Shown here piece after piece: positions 10,011-19,909 of a DNA stretch of 26,122 nucleotides. The notes beneath the pieces were generated by a model. The model made no database searches, was not told the origin of the DNA, and saw nothing but the letters and a program-made list of their open reading frames with translations. This DNA is from Gnetum montanum. Taxonomy: Eukaryota; Streptophyta; Gnetopsida; Gnetales; Gnetaceae. The stretch spans positions 32,989 through 59,110 of the forward strand of contig MNCI01029707.1 in assembly GCA_015680685.1 (NCBI GenBank), given 5' to 3'. The position numbers and the translations under genes are program-made. Positions within the stretch are counted from its first letter, which is position 1, and each line of letters starts with the position of its first letter.

Positions 10011-11094
10011 CTAGTTAGTGGTATGCCTATCCTGTTAGTGGGCACTTTGGTAGACAAAGTGAAGGACACTCTGGTATGCCTATCCAAGGTGCATGTTGAG
10101 GTGTGAGAAGAGAATCCATTAGCTCAATAATTCGCTACACTATGCTCATTTTCCTGATTACGGTTATCATAATTGTGATGAAATCCACATCTATTGCCAC
10201 TATTTTGGTTGCCATTTTGGCTGCTACCCTATTGCTGTTGTTGGTTGGCCATAGTGACTGTACAGATGCTACACTACGACTGCATGCAGTATCTCCTTGA
10301 TCACCATTGTTAAGAATGGTGACTTCCTTGTTGCGAGGGTTAGGATGATTCTAGGCAGCTTGATGCATGCTTGGTATAGTGTACCACCCTTAGAAGGGTT
10401 TAGCTATCTACAAGATTTTTTTTATGGCAGCATGATGCATGTTTAGCGTAGTGTGGTGTGATTTATTTCATGTGCCAAGATAGGGTTGGGACAACATGGG
10501 CACTATGAATTCTTCCTCATCTATGCTATTTAAGGCTGCAATGTTTTTTTTTGTCATTACATTACGCCATTATGTCGTAGAGCCTTTAGGCTGCTATATT
10601 GGTTGTCGCATTGCTATGCTATTGAACCTGTTGTTATGTGGTTAAATTTGTTTTACAGTCAAGTTTGTTACGTCGCCATGCCTATTACATTGGTATGTTT
10701 GTTATATTATCACGCGTCTACTTGTGCTTGTTCATTTTCTATCTTGCTACCCTGTGTGTATCGTAGTCATCACCCTTAAGCGTCAGTGTAATTGTTATGC
10801 TGCATACCTGTTATGTTGTACTTCGTGTCACATAACTATTACTGTAAGGTGCACCCAGTGTTATTACACTATGCAGGGCTTGATGGCTATGCTACGCTAC
10901 AAGTGCTACTTTGTTACATTTTATATAATGTTTAACTCTATTTTATGTTAGGAAGAAATTTGCAACTAGAGGATCATGCTATGCTACATGTAAAGAAAGG
11001 GTTATACTATGCTATATGTGAACAGATGATTACGCTATACTACGTGTAAAATTCACTCAAACACAGTGCTAATGTTTGATGCTTTGTTGTGCAG
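10011..11094. other. No gene seen; GCTATGCTAC-rich spacer
   Basis: This 1.1 kb lies upstream of the antisense pseudogene. Short copies of the motif found in the LTR palindromes recur here (for example near 10885, 10978, 11008 and 11035: atgctacatgt, ctatgctatatgtg, tacgctatactacgtg). If the pseudogene had a promoter of its own it would lie here, but I see no convincing TATA box at a defined distance. The sequence just before 11095 reads tttgttgtgcag and could be the acceptor of a further upstream intron. Confidence 0.4.
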
Positions 11095-11610
11095 GGTCAT
11101 GTTGAATCCCATTTTGATTATCCTTGAGGTTGTAGGAGTCCTATGCTACCTCTGTGAACCAGTGGCCAACGTCCCTCCTCCCCATGCACATGTGGGGAAG
11201 TAGGCAGTTTGGTTTCGAGAGGGCACACGAGAATTTTTACAATTCCTCCTCTGCTATTTTAGTGCAATCGTGTGGTCACACTTATCAGCCAAGACAATAG
11301 CCACAATTATAGAAACACTATTGCCTAGGGCAAACCGGGGCATTCTAAAATTTTTGACTGATGGGTCAATCGGGGGCAAGGGTACAGAAGGTTCCAACCA
11401 ACACCCAAAAGGTTTAAGGTGCTTAAGTTGGATTTGGGACATACCCAAATATAAATGTTATCACTTATAGAACATGTTATTCATTGCCCATCACATGGAC
11501 ACTTGTTTTCAGAACCCACCTGAAACCGTTTACTATGCCACGGGTGAGTTCTATGAAGGTATCTCAATGTGTTGTATAATAAATGTTACATTGGAAAAAT
11601 GTGTTAACTA

Positions 11611-11640
<30 letters not shown>
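11611..11640. repeat. (TG)n(TA)n microsatellite in intron 1
   Basis: Thirty bases of TG then TA dinucleotides lie inside the first intron of the antisense pseudogene, a few bases before its acceptor (ttatttccag, ending 11652). The reading frame stays open through it by chance, which makes a false continuous 158-residue frame from 11474. Confidence 0.9.
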
Positions 11641-11641
<1 letters not shown>

Positions 11642-13023
11642 TTTATTTCCAGGTTTTATATTGACAGGAATGTTCTTCACAGTGATACAGATGCCTTGGT
11701 GTTGGCACAGATGGCCTTGCAGGAGTTTGGGGGTGAGTTTAAAACCTACCCAACCCGGTATTCCCAATTTTATGGAAAGTGTAAGGAAGTCGATTGGTTA
11801 GATAGGGAGTGGGCATCCCTCAAGCTGCTCATTGTTGAAGATGTGATAGTGGAGCTCCCACCATTTCCCATACCATTTAAACCAAGTACGCTAAACTATG
11901 AATTTGTTGTTATATGTTTGAGTGGTGATCATTGTTTTTTTTTTTGCTAACTTTTTCTTTTTGTTTTGCAAATTGTTATAGTGGAAAGGAAATCCCAAGA
12001 GGTCACTGTGATTACCTTTGAGCATAACGAAACCAACCTCTTTTTCAAGTATGGGGAGGTAGAGGAGACCCAGAGTTGGCTTTGCAATGGGGCCCTAGCC
12101 ACGCTTGTCCACAACCTTTAGGAGACTGGACTCATGAACTTATTTTTGGCTATAAACCAAGTCTCCAGCATGCCAAAATGCTTTCCCTAGCTGACTCCTT
12201 CTCCAAGAAGGCTGACTGCTTCCGTACATACATTCACGGTGTATGAGTGGTGTTTGAAATAAATAACCAACTATTTGTGGATCCTTTTGATGTCCCTTCT
12301 GATGGTATCCCTATAGGAGAAAAATCTAAGAAAGATGAAAACCATCAGGAGGACATTGAGGAGTGGCTAGGGACAACAAAGGATCAAAAGGGGATCTACA
12401 TTGAGAAGGTCAGGCTAAGGGTGGCCAAAACAATTTAGCCCCAAGGGAAAATCCTTGGAGTTGAGTAGGCTTGGATAATGAGGGATGTCATGGAAGAAGG
12501 GACTCACTACAATTGGGCCAAATAACTTTGTGAAGGCTTCCAGGCTAAAATGGTTAAACTTTGCAGGAAGCTTGAGTCCCATTTCAATGTGCACTATGCC
12601 TTCTTTGTAGCCTGCTTGTGATGTTTTTCAGAATTCTTGGTAGTCAATGAGAATGGCATCTAGGTGCAATAAGACCGCAGTCAGATTTCCAAATCATGGA
12701 TTTGCCAAGTCTTCTGTATCACATGATCCTAAAATCCCCTGGAAGCTATTGGGAAATCATTTTTTATGACAACCAGGGATCGGGTGATATGTGCTTTTCA
12801 TGCCCAGGATAGCGTGGGAGAGGCACCCCCCATTAACACGGGCAGTGTGACAAGGGGAGAACACATCATTGCAGAAATAGTGGTGACTAGCTTGCAACGT
12901 AAGAGGTTCCGTCCTGCCGAAGAAACTCCCCATAAAAATGAACAGAGGGGGAAGAAGTTGCAACTCAAACTTCATAGAGTGCAACCTCCAATTGGTAAGT
13001 GTATTTTACTATTTGGCTAATGC

Positions 13024-13067
13024 TTGCTACGCTGTGCTATGCTAGGTAGCATTTCGCAACGTAGCAT
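13024..13067. repeat. LTR-type palindrome inside intron 3 of the pseudogene
   Basis: The left arm (13024-13044) is identical over 21 bases to the left arm of palindrome P2 in the 5' LTR (20528-20548). The right arm keeps only its ends (tagcat and cgtagca). The same dispersed palindrome therefore occurs in a non-LTR, intronic place. Confidence 0.75.
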
Positions 13068-13178
13068 GTATTTCAAGTTGGTATATCTTGCCTACTGTAA
13101 TTATGTTTTATTACCAGAGGAAGAAGAAGAAGAAGGATAGGAAGAGGTGATGGCCCCTATAACAGGGCAACTAGTGAT

Positions 13179-13307
13179 GATGAAGAGGCCCCACCTGTAG
13201 AGGAAAGGGCCATGGCTGACAAAGAAGGGGCCCCTGCCATAGAAGAAAGGGCCTCAGCTAGTGAGAAAGAGGCCCCTACCGATGAAGAAGAGGCCCCTGC
13301 TAATGAC
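13179..13307 (+). repeat. Acidic E-E-A-P coding repeat
   Basis: Degenerate 30-33 bp units built on GAAGAGGCCCC encode segments such as DEEAPPVEER, KEGAPAIEER, EKEAP and DEEEAP in the frame of exon 4. It stays open without stops, directly after a basic run (GRRRRRIGRG) at the start of the exon. A low-complexity charged linker is the likely role. Confidence 0.75.
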
Positions 13308-14742
13308 CCTTTTGCTGAGTGTAGTTTATTACTGGAGGGAAATATGAGTATTGAGGAAGTTGCTACACTGTTGGGTTAGTTGGAAGAAGAGGGGCTCCAT
13401 TTTGATGCTGGTGAGTTTGACCGCTTGTTTGGCAGTGTATCGATGGACGACCCCCCCGCTATCACCCCTGAGGGTTTGTTGGGTAGGAGCTTTACACTGT
13501 CATTTATGTTATTCATCAGATTTATTGTGGTTCTCTCCACTATGGCTAACATGTTTTACCATGCAGCAGGCACCACTGTTGATAGTTCTGGCCCTTCTTC
13601 AATTTTCCTATGATCATGGACCAAGACCCCTGACAAATTCACTTTTATGGAGGGGATGGTCGATGACATGATCAACCATATGAAGCAAATTGATTTGGAG
13701 ATTGGTAAGTTAAAGTTGCTATGCTAGAATTTCTAAATTGTTATAATTTCACTTTGTGACTAATTCCTTTTCATGTGCGGTTGGCAGCCTTTCGCCTTAA
13801 GTGGGATCCCAAACAAGCGGTTGAGGTCGACGACATACCTGAATTTCTGCAGGAGGTGACCGAAGTACCTTGTCACATATACAACGAGGAAAGTAAATGT
13901 GCATTGTATTTAGCATGCTCTTTGTGGGAATGCAAGCATGTGAATAAAGACCTTTGGAAATAAGTACAAAGGCTTGAGAAGGAGAAGGCCAATCTAACTG
14001 CTGAGGTGGGGGATCTCCAATCTGGGAACGAATTCCTGTTGGCCCAGGACACTAATGATGCTAGTTGATGCACGATCTTCATTGATTATGTATGATATTG
14101 GATGGCCGTGATATGCAACAATGAAACCATGCACGAAATAATCGAACAATGCATGCAAATGGACCTTCTAGCCTAGAAGAACCAAGATTGGAAGGATTGT
14201 AGTGTGAAGGTTTACGAGTAGGGGAAAGCATAGAAGAATCACAAACACATGTATAAATTGGAACATGCATTAGGATTCTTCTGTTAAGTTACATACCCAT
14301 GAGGTATTCCTTGACATTATTGGTGCTTCTAGGGCTTATGATAGGTTCATGCAACAAGTGACAGTCAGTGAATCTTCTAAAAGGGAGATGACTCTACCCA
14401 TGGGTGAGACCACCACTGCCACCTTTTCTCTAGGACCACCTAGATGGACAACCGTAGAAAAGGAGAAAGTTGCAGAAAGTGTTGATTTGGGAGACAAGAA
14501 TTAGGCCAACATTATCGAGGAGGAGATCTAGTAATGTCTTGTGGTTGACATGAATCGGATACCCCCTGAAATGGACGCGAGGCCATCTCGGGTTAGTCAC
14601 TTTTTATGGTGTGATAATTTATTTTATAAAAGTCTTTGTCATAGCTTTAACTGATTGTTTTATTATCTTTGTTATGTAGGATCCAAACGAAAATGAAAGA
14701 CCCACTGAGGTAGGGGATGACAATGTAGGCAAAGACTCATAG

Positions 14743-14916
14743 CATAGCGGCGGGGAACTTTATTTTTATTTTTGAATTCACAAAATAATTTTGTAAACAT
14801 TATTGATTGTTATTGAATGGTGAATGTAATGTGAACATTTTTATTACATTTTGGCTAATGTGTCATATTTATTTTGTATTCTTTGTTCTTTTAAGCTCCA
14901 TGGGAACTTCTCATTT
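14743..14916. other. Downstream of antisense pseudogene, AT-rich
   Basis: The 170 bases after the pseudogene stop are T-rich and A-rich (ttttatttttgaattcac) and would fit a decayed 3' untranslated region. I do not see a definite polyadenylation signal. Confidence 0.35.
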
Positions 14917-15077
14917 TAGTTTTAGGCCATTTCAGGCTGTAACAATAGTTTAAGGCCATTTTGGGTCAATGCTAATAATTTAAGGCCATTTTGGGCCATT
15001 GCTAGTTTTAGGCCATTTCGGGCCATTGTATGGTGATAAAGAAAAATTTTGCCAATTTTAGGCCTCAGCGGGCCGTG
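14917..15077. repeat. Tandem array C, about five units
   Basis: Units of about 28-50 bp carry TTTTAGGCCATTTCGGGCC or TTTAAGGCCATTTTGGGCC (for example at 14947, 14977, 15003 and 15053). The dyad is GGCC-six nt-GGCC, where arrays A and B have GGTC-six nt-GACC. The unit head (CTAGTTTTAGG) is the same. The array lies just downstream of the protease frame in element sense. An open frame across it on the minus strand is repeat-derived. Confidence 0.82.
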
Positions 15078-15267
15078 ATGTGATGCAAATAGTGGACATA
15101 ATGTGAATGATGTAAACAATGAGGTAGATGCTAGCATAAGTAACAAATACAAAGAAAACATTGTGAAGAATGTACGTATCATTGATGCAAGTGGTTATCA
15201 TAGGGAAGCAGTGAAGTAGTTACACTGACACAAGAAATGATCATTCTCGTAGCTGCTTCTTGACCCA

Positions 15268-16038
15268 TCATGGGCTCGGTGATGCATACGGCCAAGAGGC
15301 CTTGGTATGGTACTCCTTTATGTCATCATCTATTGTTTGAAAGGGCAGCTCAGCCCATGTTGCTTCTTCGTTCGAACTGGTTTCAACGTGTTCAGGCGTT
15401 TTAGTTTGAACGGGGATTTGGTCTTCAGAGATTTCAATCTCTAATTCTTGCTTCATTCCTACATTGTTTATGGCTCAGGGAGTGACTTCATTGTCATGAA
15501 TTACCACTTCCCCTCCTGCATAGGGCAAGTGAATCTCCTAGTGCATTGGAGAGGAAACAACCCTTAATTGGGCCAACCATGATCTTCCCAAGATTAGGTT
15601 GAACCTAGGCATCTCCTCCACCACTATGAACATTGTGCTTTTGGGGAATTGGTCCTTGGCCACAAAGTTAATATGCACCGTTCCCTTTACTTGCACACGT
15701 GCCCCGTTAAACGATTTTAGGCAAGATGTCATCATGGGTTTAATTTGATCGAGTAAGCCCAATTTATCCACTATGGGGAAAGGGATGACATTAGTAGTGG
15801 CCTCATCATCAACATGTACACTTCGGATCCTGTGCTGTCTGACCCGAATTGTGATAAACATAGGTGTCATTGTCAGCTGATCCTTTTCAAGGTCATCGTT
15901 AATGAACTCATAACAAAATGTTAATTGAGATGGTTGTGGTTCTTTGGGTGTAGAAGGAAGCATGATCACATGGATTGATTTCTCCTTTGCTAACATGATT
16001 TCTCCTTTGCTAACATATTTGCTAACATTAACATGCAA
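15268..16038 (-). pseudogene. Aspartic protease of the large element (decayed)
   Basis: This is the retropepsin-like enzyme that would cut the gag-pol polyprotein. The frame from 16038 to 15538 is open for 166 residues. VHVDDEATTNVIPFPIVDKL (about 15750-15810) is the active-site strand; related elements have an Asp-x-Gly motif here, and this copy reads Asp-Asp-Glu, so the Gly is missing. MFIVVEEMPRFNLILGRSWL (about 15565-15625) is the typical C-terminal ILGRxWL motif. After a stop at 15535, an acidic stretch (15268-15456: ELEIEISEDQIPVQTKTPEH) continues the polyprotein and ends before array C. A 20-bp duplication lies near its start. The next element domain is 5 kb away. Confidence 0.82.
15977..16016. 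repeat. 20-bp tandem duplication in protease region
   Basis: GATTTCTCCTTTGCTAACAT occurs twice in a row (15977-15996 and 15997-16016), followed by a partial third copy (atttgctaacat). Twenty is not a multiple of three, so the duplication shifts the reading frame between gag and protease and is one identifiable disabling event. Confidence 0.9.
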
Positions 16039-16550
16039 ACCAAGGCCTCACGGTGTGTAGTGGAGGTCATTTCCAGGTCATACAAGCTCAAGGTTGTATT
16101 CTTCTGTTTCAGAGCCTATTTGACCTAAGTAAGGATGTTTAGAAGGTCCTGTTCACTTTCTTGTTATTTACTGCCCTTCTCTTTCTCCATTCATCCTAGG
16201 AGATGAATCTCTCGAGGAGGGGTAGTTTTAGGTTGGGGGCTAGACCTCCTTGGGTAGGATGGTGATGATTATGTATGCGTGGTGGTGTCAATTGTTGATG
16301 ATGAGGGTGGCATAGGTATGGAGGACAAGGGGGTAGGCTTGGGGGGACCTAAGGTGGTACGTTCCTTGGCTGTCTTGTCCGTTAGATGCTCCTCCCACTT
16401 CTTTGAATGGGAAGGCTACAAGGTTGTTTTAGATTAGCTTTGTGTGGTGGGGGTAGTTGGGTGTTTCAGCCCCCTAATGACAAATGATACCTGTGGTGTT
16501 AGCATAAGCGGTGGTGTAGTTTTGAGTACGAAGGGTGTAGGGGTGGATGT

Positions 16551-18497
16551 TTAGGGGGGAACTTTGAGGAAGAATGGTTGTTTCAGTGTCCTTTTTGCTA
16601 CTGTTGGTGTCACTACGCTATGTTGAGGCACATGCATCACGAATGGTTGTTGTGGCAGTTCTAGGTTACTATCAATGCCAATTGTGTTGATGATATAATT
16701 CTCATTGTTCACATTGAGGGGGTCCTTGTAAACATGCATAGATTGATTTTCAGGGTGGACAAGGTTGCTTTCATCTAGAACCAACTTCCCCTAATTAATA
16801 ATTCATTGGATGTCATCTTTTAATGATAGACAATAATCTATGTTGTGACCAGAAAGTTGATGGTAGTCATAGAACTGTTCTAGCCTGAAGTTCGTAGGAA
16901 CTGGTAGCTTGTTGGGCATGACCAAGGAAGGGTTTCTAAGAAGTTTGCAATATCATTGATGCCATTTGGTCACCTCTTTCGACATCCTCTTATGCTGAAC
17001 ATACCTAGTCCCCAACAATTGCTTTAGGAGTTCTAAAGGCCTAACGGGTAAGGGAGTGTATTTGGAGCGATCCTTACACTCGAAGTTGGGTTTAGGCTGG
17101 GTTGATGCCTATGGGGCTAATGTTGAAGGCTGGCTAGTGTTGCTAGAGCCAGATGTTGTTGCTGTAGCCACCTTTTTATTATTGCTATTTTTGGGCTTGT
17201 CCTTGTTTGCCACAATGGCCACTGTGGTTGTTGCGGCTTTGCCTTTCTCTTTATCTTTCTTGATATATGTGTTTTTGTATGCAACATCGGTAGGGTCTTT
17301 ACTAGCTTCGGCTATGTCTTGGATGCTCTTAGTCTGAGAAAAAGCTTGACTAAGGGGGTGTGTGGTTGAGTAGTACAATTTTAACTTAATAAAGTCATTT
17401 ACTACCCCCTTGAAGATAGCCAACAGATGGGCCTCCACGATAGGCTCACAGATCTCATTCAAGGTAGTCCTCCACCGCTATATAAATTTATGCACTGACT
17501 CCAACAGGTCTTGCTTGATGCTTATCAACTAATCCAGTGTGACTTTTGGCTTCAAGTTATACTTGAAGTGGGTCATGAACTGAGTCAGTAGCTCCTCTAG
17601 AGTTGAGATGGAGGTGCGTGGGAGTGCATGGTACTAGTCTAGAGTTGTGCCTGTCAAAGACATGGTAAATATCCAGGTATTAGTGTGTGGCCACTGCTAC
17701 AACAACAAAGATTTAGATCTAAACATAACTAAATGTGCATTGGGATCACCCTCCCCATTATATTTTGTAAATTGGGGAAGTGTCATCCTGGGGGGTAACG
17801 TGAGCATGGGAATGACCGGGCTAATGAGGTCATCATGGTAGAAATCCATGACTTGCACTGTGTCAGAACTATCGAATTTGAGACATTTAATCTCTTCAGT
17901 GAGTGTTTGGATAAGTTGGAACGCTTGGTCAAGACCTTGTGATGCTGTAGATGGTTGTGGGGCTATGTGAGCAGCTGTCATGTGTGCCGATGAGGGTTGT
18001 GGTGTAGAGGCAGCTGCCTGGCCCATGGGGGGTACTATTGGTGTTGCTCCTACGAATGATGCTACTTGAGCCATCCATCACCTTGTGGTTTGTGTCGTTG
18101 ATGTGACAGCCATTGGTAGGGATGTGGGGTTGATAGGTTGCTTGCTTGGTGGAACGACCCATAGCCCTATGATGGGTTGTACTACATGTGGAAGCTAGTG
18201 GGCTTAGGGTTGCACGTAGTATGATACTTGAGAAGGTTGGGCCATAGATAAAGAAGGGGTTGGGGCCCATCATGTTTCTGAGACCAAGTTGACTAATGGT
18301 GATGGAATAGGTGTAGATGAGGAAGTAGAGATGAAGTTCACATGTGACTGAGACATAGGCAGAGTATGGACATATGGTAGCATAGCTATGATCGACGTTG
18401 GGTATGTTGTTGGAGCAGATTGAGAAGGCAAGGTGACTGGGGACAAAGTTGAAGGGCCCCCTTCTTGGTATGTAAGAGGTATAGAATGACTTTTCAT
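16551..18497 (-). pseudogene. Gag of the large element (decayed)
   Basis: This is the structural capsid/nucleocapsid protein. It opens with a Ser/Thr/Pro-rich N-terminus from the ATG at 18497 (an in-frame TAA lies shortly upstream), in the same frame as 18074. LPQFTKYNGEGDPNAHLVMF (about 17710-17770) is the classical gag entry motif. TMSLTGTTLDWYHALP-like sequence with one stop (about 17625-17670), LEELLTQFMTHFKYN and IKQDLLESVHKFI (to about 17480) complete the Retrotrans_gag domain. A Lys/Ala/Thr-rich stretch follows (about 17110-17250). FYDYHQLSGHNIDYCLSLKDDI (about 16810-16875) is a nucleocapsid-like zinc motif with its first Cys changed to Tyr. A Pro/Thr-rich tail runs to about 16551 and beyond toward protease with stops. 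Confidence 0.82.
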
Positions 18498-18509
18498 GAC
18501 TGACAAGGG

Positions 18510-19266
18510 TTACAGATTGTGATAGGATGGTGGCAACCACAAAGGGGACAGAAGCAAAGAGCAGGTTCGACAGGAAGACCATGGTGGGAGGAATAACTGT
18601 AGGGTAGGTTTGGCCACCATCCTTGAAATGGGAGTCCAAGCCTTCCTATCCATCCTCGAGCACCTCGTCATAATGGGATGTCATATCTCGCTCCCTAGAC
18701 TTACTGAGTCACATCAGCTAGTCTTAGATCCAATGATATGTTTTCGTCAAGTGGATGGTAATGTCAAGGGTAGGGATAAATTCTATCCCATTCTGATGAA
18801 GGAACTTGAAGTTGCATTTGTCCTTGAGTTCTTGGTGATCTAGGGGCAAATTTACCTTGATCTTTGTGCAGAGGAAGTCATAATGCTTCCCATATTTTAC
18901 CAGGAACTCACGTGACTGATGTCAGATCCTAAGAGACTGATGTGGCACCAGCATTGGGTTAGGTGGTCGCTCAGCATCTATGGTGCTTTTAGCTGAGAAA
19001 GGAACCTCAAGGTTTGATGTGGAAACTATAGTTTTTGGGGGGATCATTTTGAGTGATCAAAAGAAAATCGCAAACTAGAAACATAGAGATCAATAAGTAA
19101 TTGGAGGCTTTTCATCCTATCAGGTTCCAAAGGGACCATCGTTGTGACCAGTCTGCACCACACAATGCATAGACAACCGCAAGGATGTCACATTTACACT
19201 AGTAGGTGATGAGGTACAAATAGCATGCAGGAATACTTGAAAGATGTAGAAAGGACACCAAAAAGG
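18510..19266 (-). other. 5' leader of the large element
   Basis: This is about 0.75 kb between the primer-binding site and gag. Open frames on both strands here (for example minus 17929-18639) have no recognisable domain, and the minus one overlaps gag in another frame. Packaging and dimerisation signals would be expected here but cannot be told from the sequence by eye. Confidence 0.5.
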
Positions 19267-19283
19267 CCCTCCTTCTAGTGCCA
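19267..19283 (-). promoter_or_regulatory. Primer-binding site
   Basis: In element sense TGGCACTAGAAGGAGGG starts 5 nt inside the LTR end (spacer ATTTT). A TGG start complementary to the CCA end of a tRNA at this exact place is the hallmark of a minus-strand primer site. I do not assign the tRNA; it would need a plant tRNA set with a 3' end close to CTAGTGCCA. Confidence 0.75.
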
Positions 19284-19900
19284 AAAATTGTAGCGATCGA
19301 AAACATTGGTGGTTGGACCACCGAGAGGTTGCTGGGCAAACAGTTTAACCTCAGATCTATGCAAGGGTTGTGCTAGAGAGAAACAGAAATGGGGTGTCCT
19401 GAACAATCTGGTCGATCAGACAGGGACTTAATTGGTGTATCTTAACCTTTTGTGAACATTTATTTTGGAAACAATGTACTCGAAGTAAATCGATGATCAA
19501 TAAATGTAAAATGATGAAAATAGTGCAAAACATAATGATAGTAAGCAAATAGCAAAATAGACTTGGGTAAGAAAGTGCATCACCCCAAGGTCATGGATTT
19601 GATCCTTTTTTTTGTTGGAAGGTGTACAACTGAACATGCGACATTGAAGAGGCACAGGTTACACAGAGCAGTATGGTCACAGATCTCTAAACTATAGTCG
19701 ATAGCATGTTGTTCAGGTTTCTTCTACTTGCCACTCTACTCACTAAGATGCCAAAATGCTAAGCTCATAAAGAGATGTCTAGAGCCAACCAGAAAACTCA
19801 AAGCCAACCAAAGTGCTAAAAATGCCAACTATGCTCTCCAAAAGTCAACTTAAAAGCCAACCATGCCAAAAGACGACCCTTTGAGCATTGCTCGTTGGGG

Positions 19901-19909
19901 TATTTATAG
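19901..19909 (-). promoter_or_regulatory. TATA box of the 5' LTR promoter
   Basis: CCCTATAAATACCCC in element sense is conserved in both LTR copies within a conserved stretch (GGGCTAGGTGTAGGAGAAAAAC on the plus strand side). Its place in the LTR gives a long U3 of about 1.3 kb and a short R-U5. Confidence 0.65.

Larger units (their letters stand above)
11099..14742 (+). pseudogene. Antisense seven-exon pseudogene, FCP1/NIF-like phosphatase start
   Basis: I assign exons 11099-11558, 11653-11885, 11982-12994, 13120-13473 (or to 13482), 13567-13704, 13788-14591 and 14680-14742 (ending TAG). Donors GTATCT, GTACGC, GTAAGT, GTAAGT and GTTAGT pair with pyrimidine-rich AG acceptors; four introns keep reading phase exactly. 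Exon 1 resembles FCP1/NIF HAD phosphatases: REFLQFLLCYFSAIVWS, then CFQNPPETVYYA near the end, matching the family order 'RPGxxEFLxFxxxxFxVxVWSS ... LLIDDSxxxxxxNPPxTAIF'. The catalytic DxD is not kept (ILEVVGVL), nor is the later DD (FIAHHMD). Exons 2-3 (WLCNGALATLVHNL, VMEEGTHYNWAK) are unrecognised; exon 4 has a basic run then an acidic repeat; exon 6 predicts a coiled coil (RLEKEKANLTAEVGDLQ). Many in-frame stops show it is dead. It runs opposite to the retroelement. Family assignment is moderate; gene structure is firmer. Confidence 0.68.

Noticed and set aside
10103-10300. Hydrophobic plus-strand frame, or an Asn/Gln-rich minus-strand frame (about 10140-10255)
   Set aside because: The two are complements of one biased stretch; no start context, domain or link to a neighbouring frame was found.
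11474-11950. Continuous plus-strand frame of 158 codons
   Set aside because: It reads through a TG/TA microsatellite and splice-like ends; its two good halves belong to exons 1 and 2 of the spliced model.
14922-15182. Minus-strand frame with repeated AxNGLKL
   Set aside because: It is array C read as protein.
17929-18639. Minus-strand frame of 236 codons, the longest in the window
   Set aside because: It overlaps gag (from 18497) in another frame, has low-complexity Ser/Thr/Pro/His content and no domain; the other frame has the gag motifs.
19267-19283. Naming the tRNA primer
   Set aside because: The 17-base match cannot be assigned to a particular plant tRNA without a tRNA set to compare.
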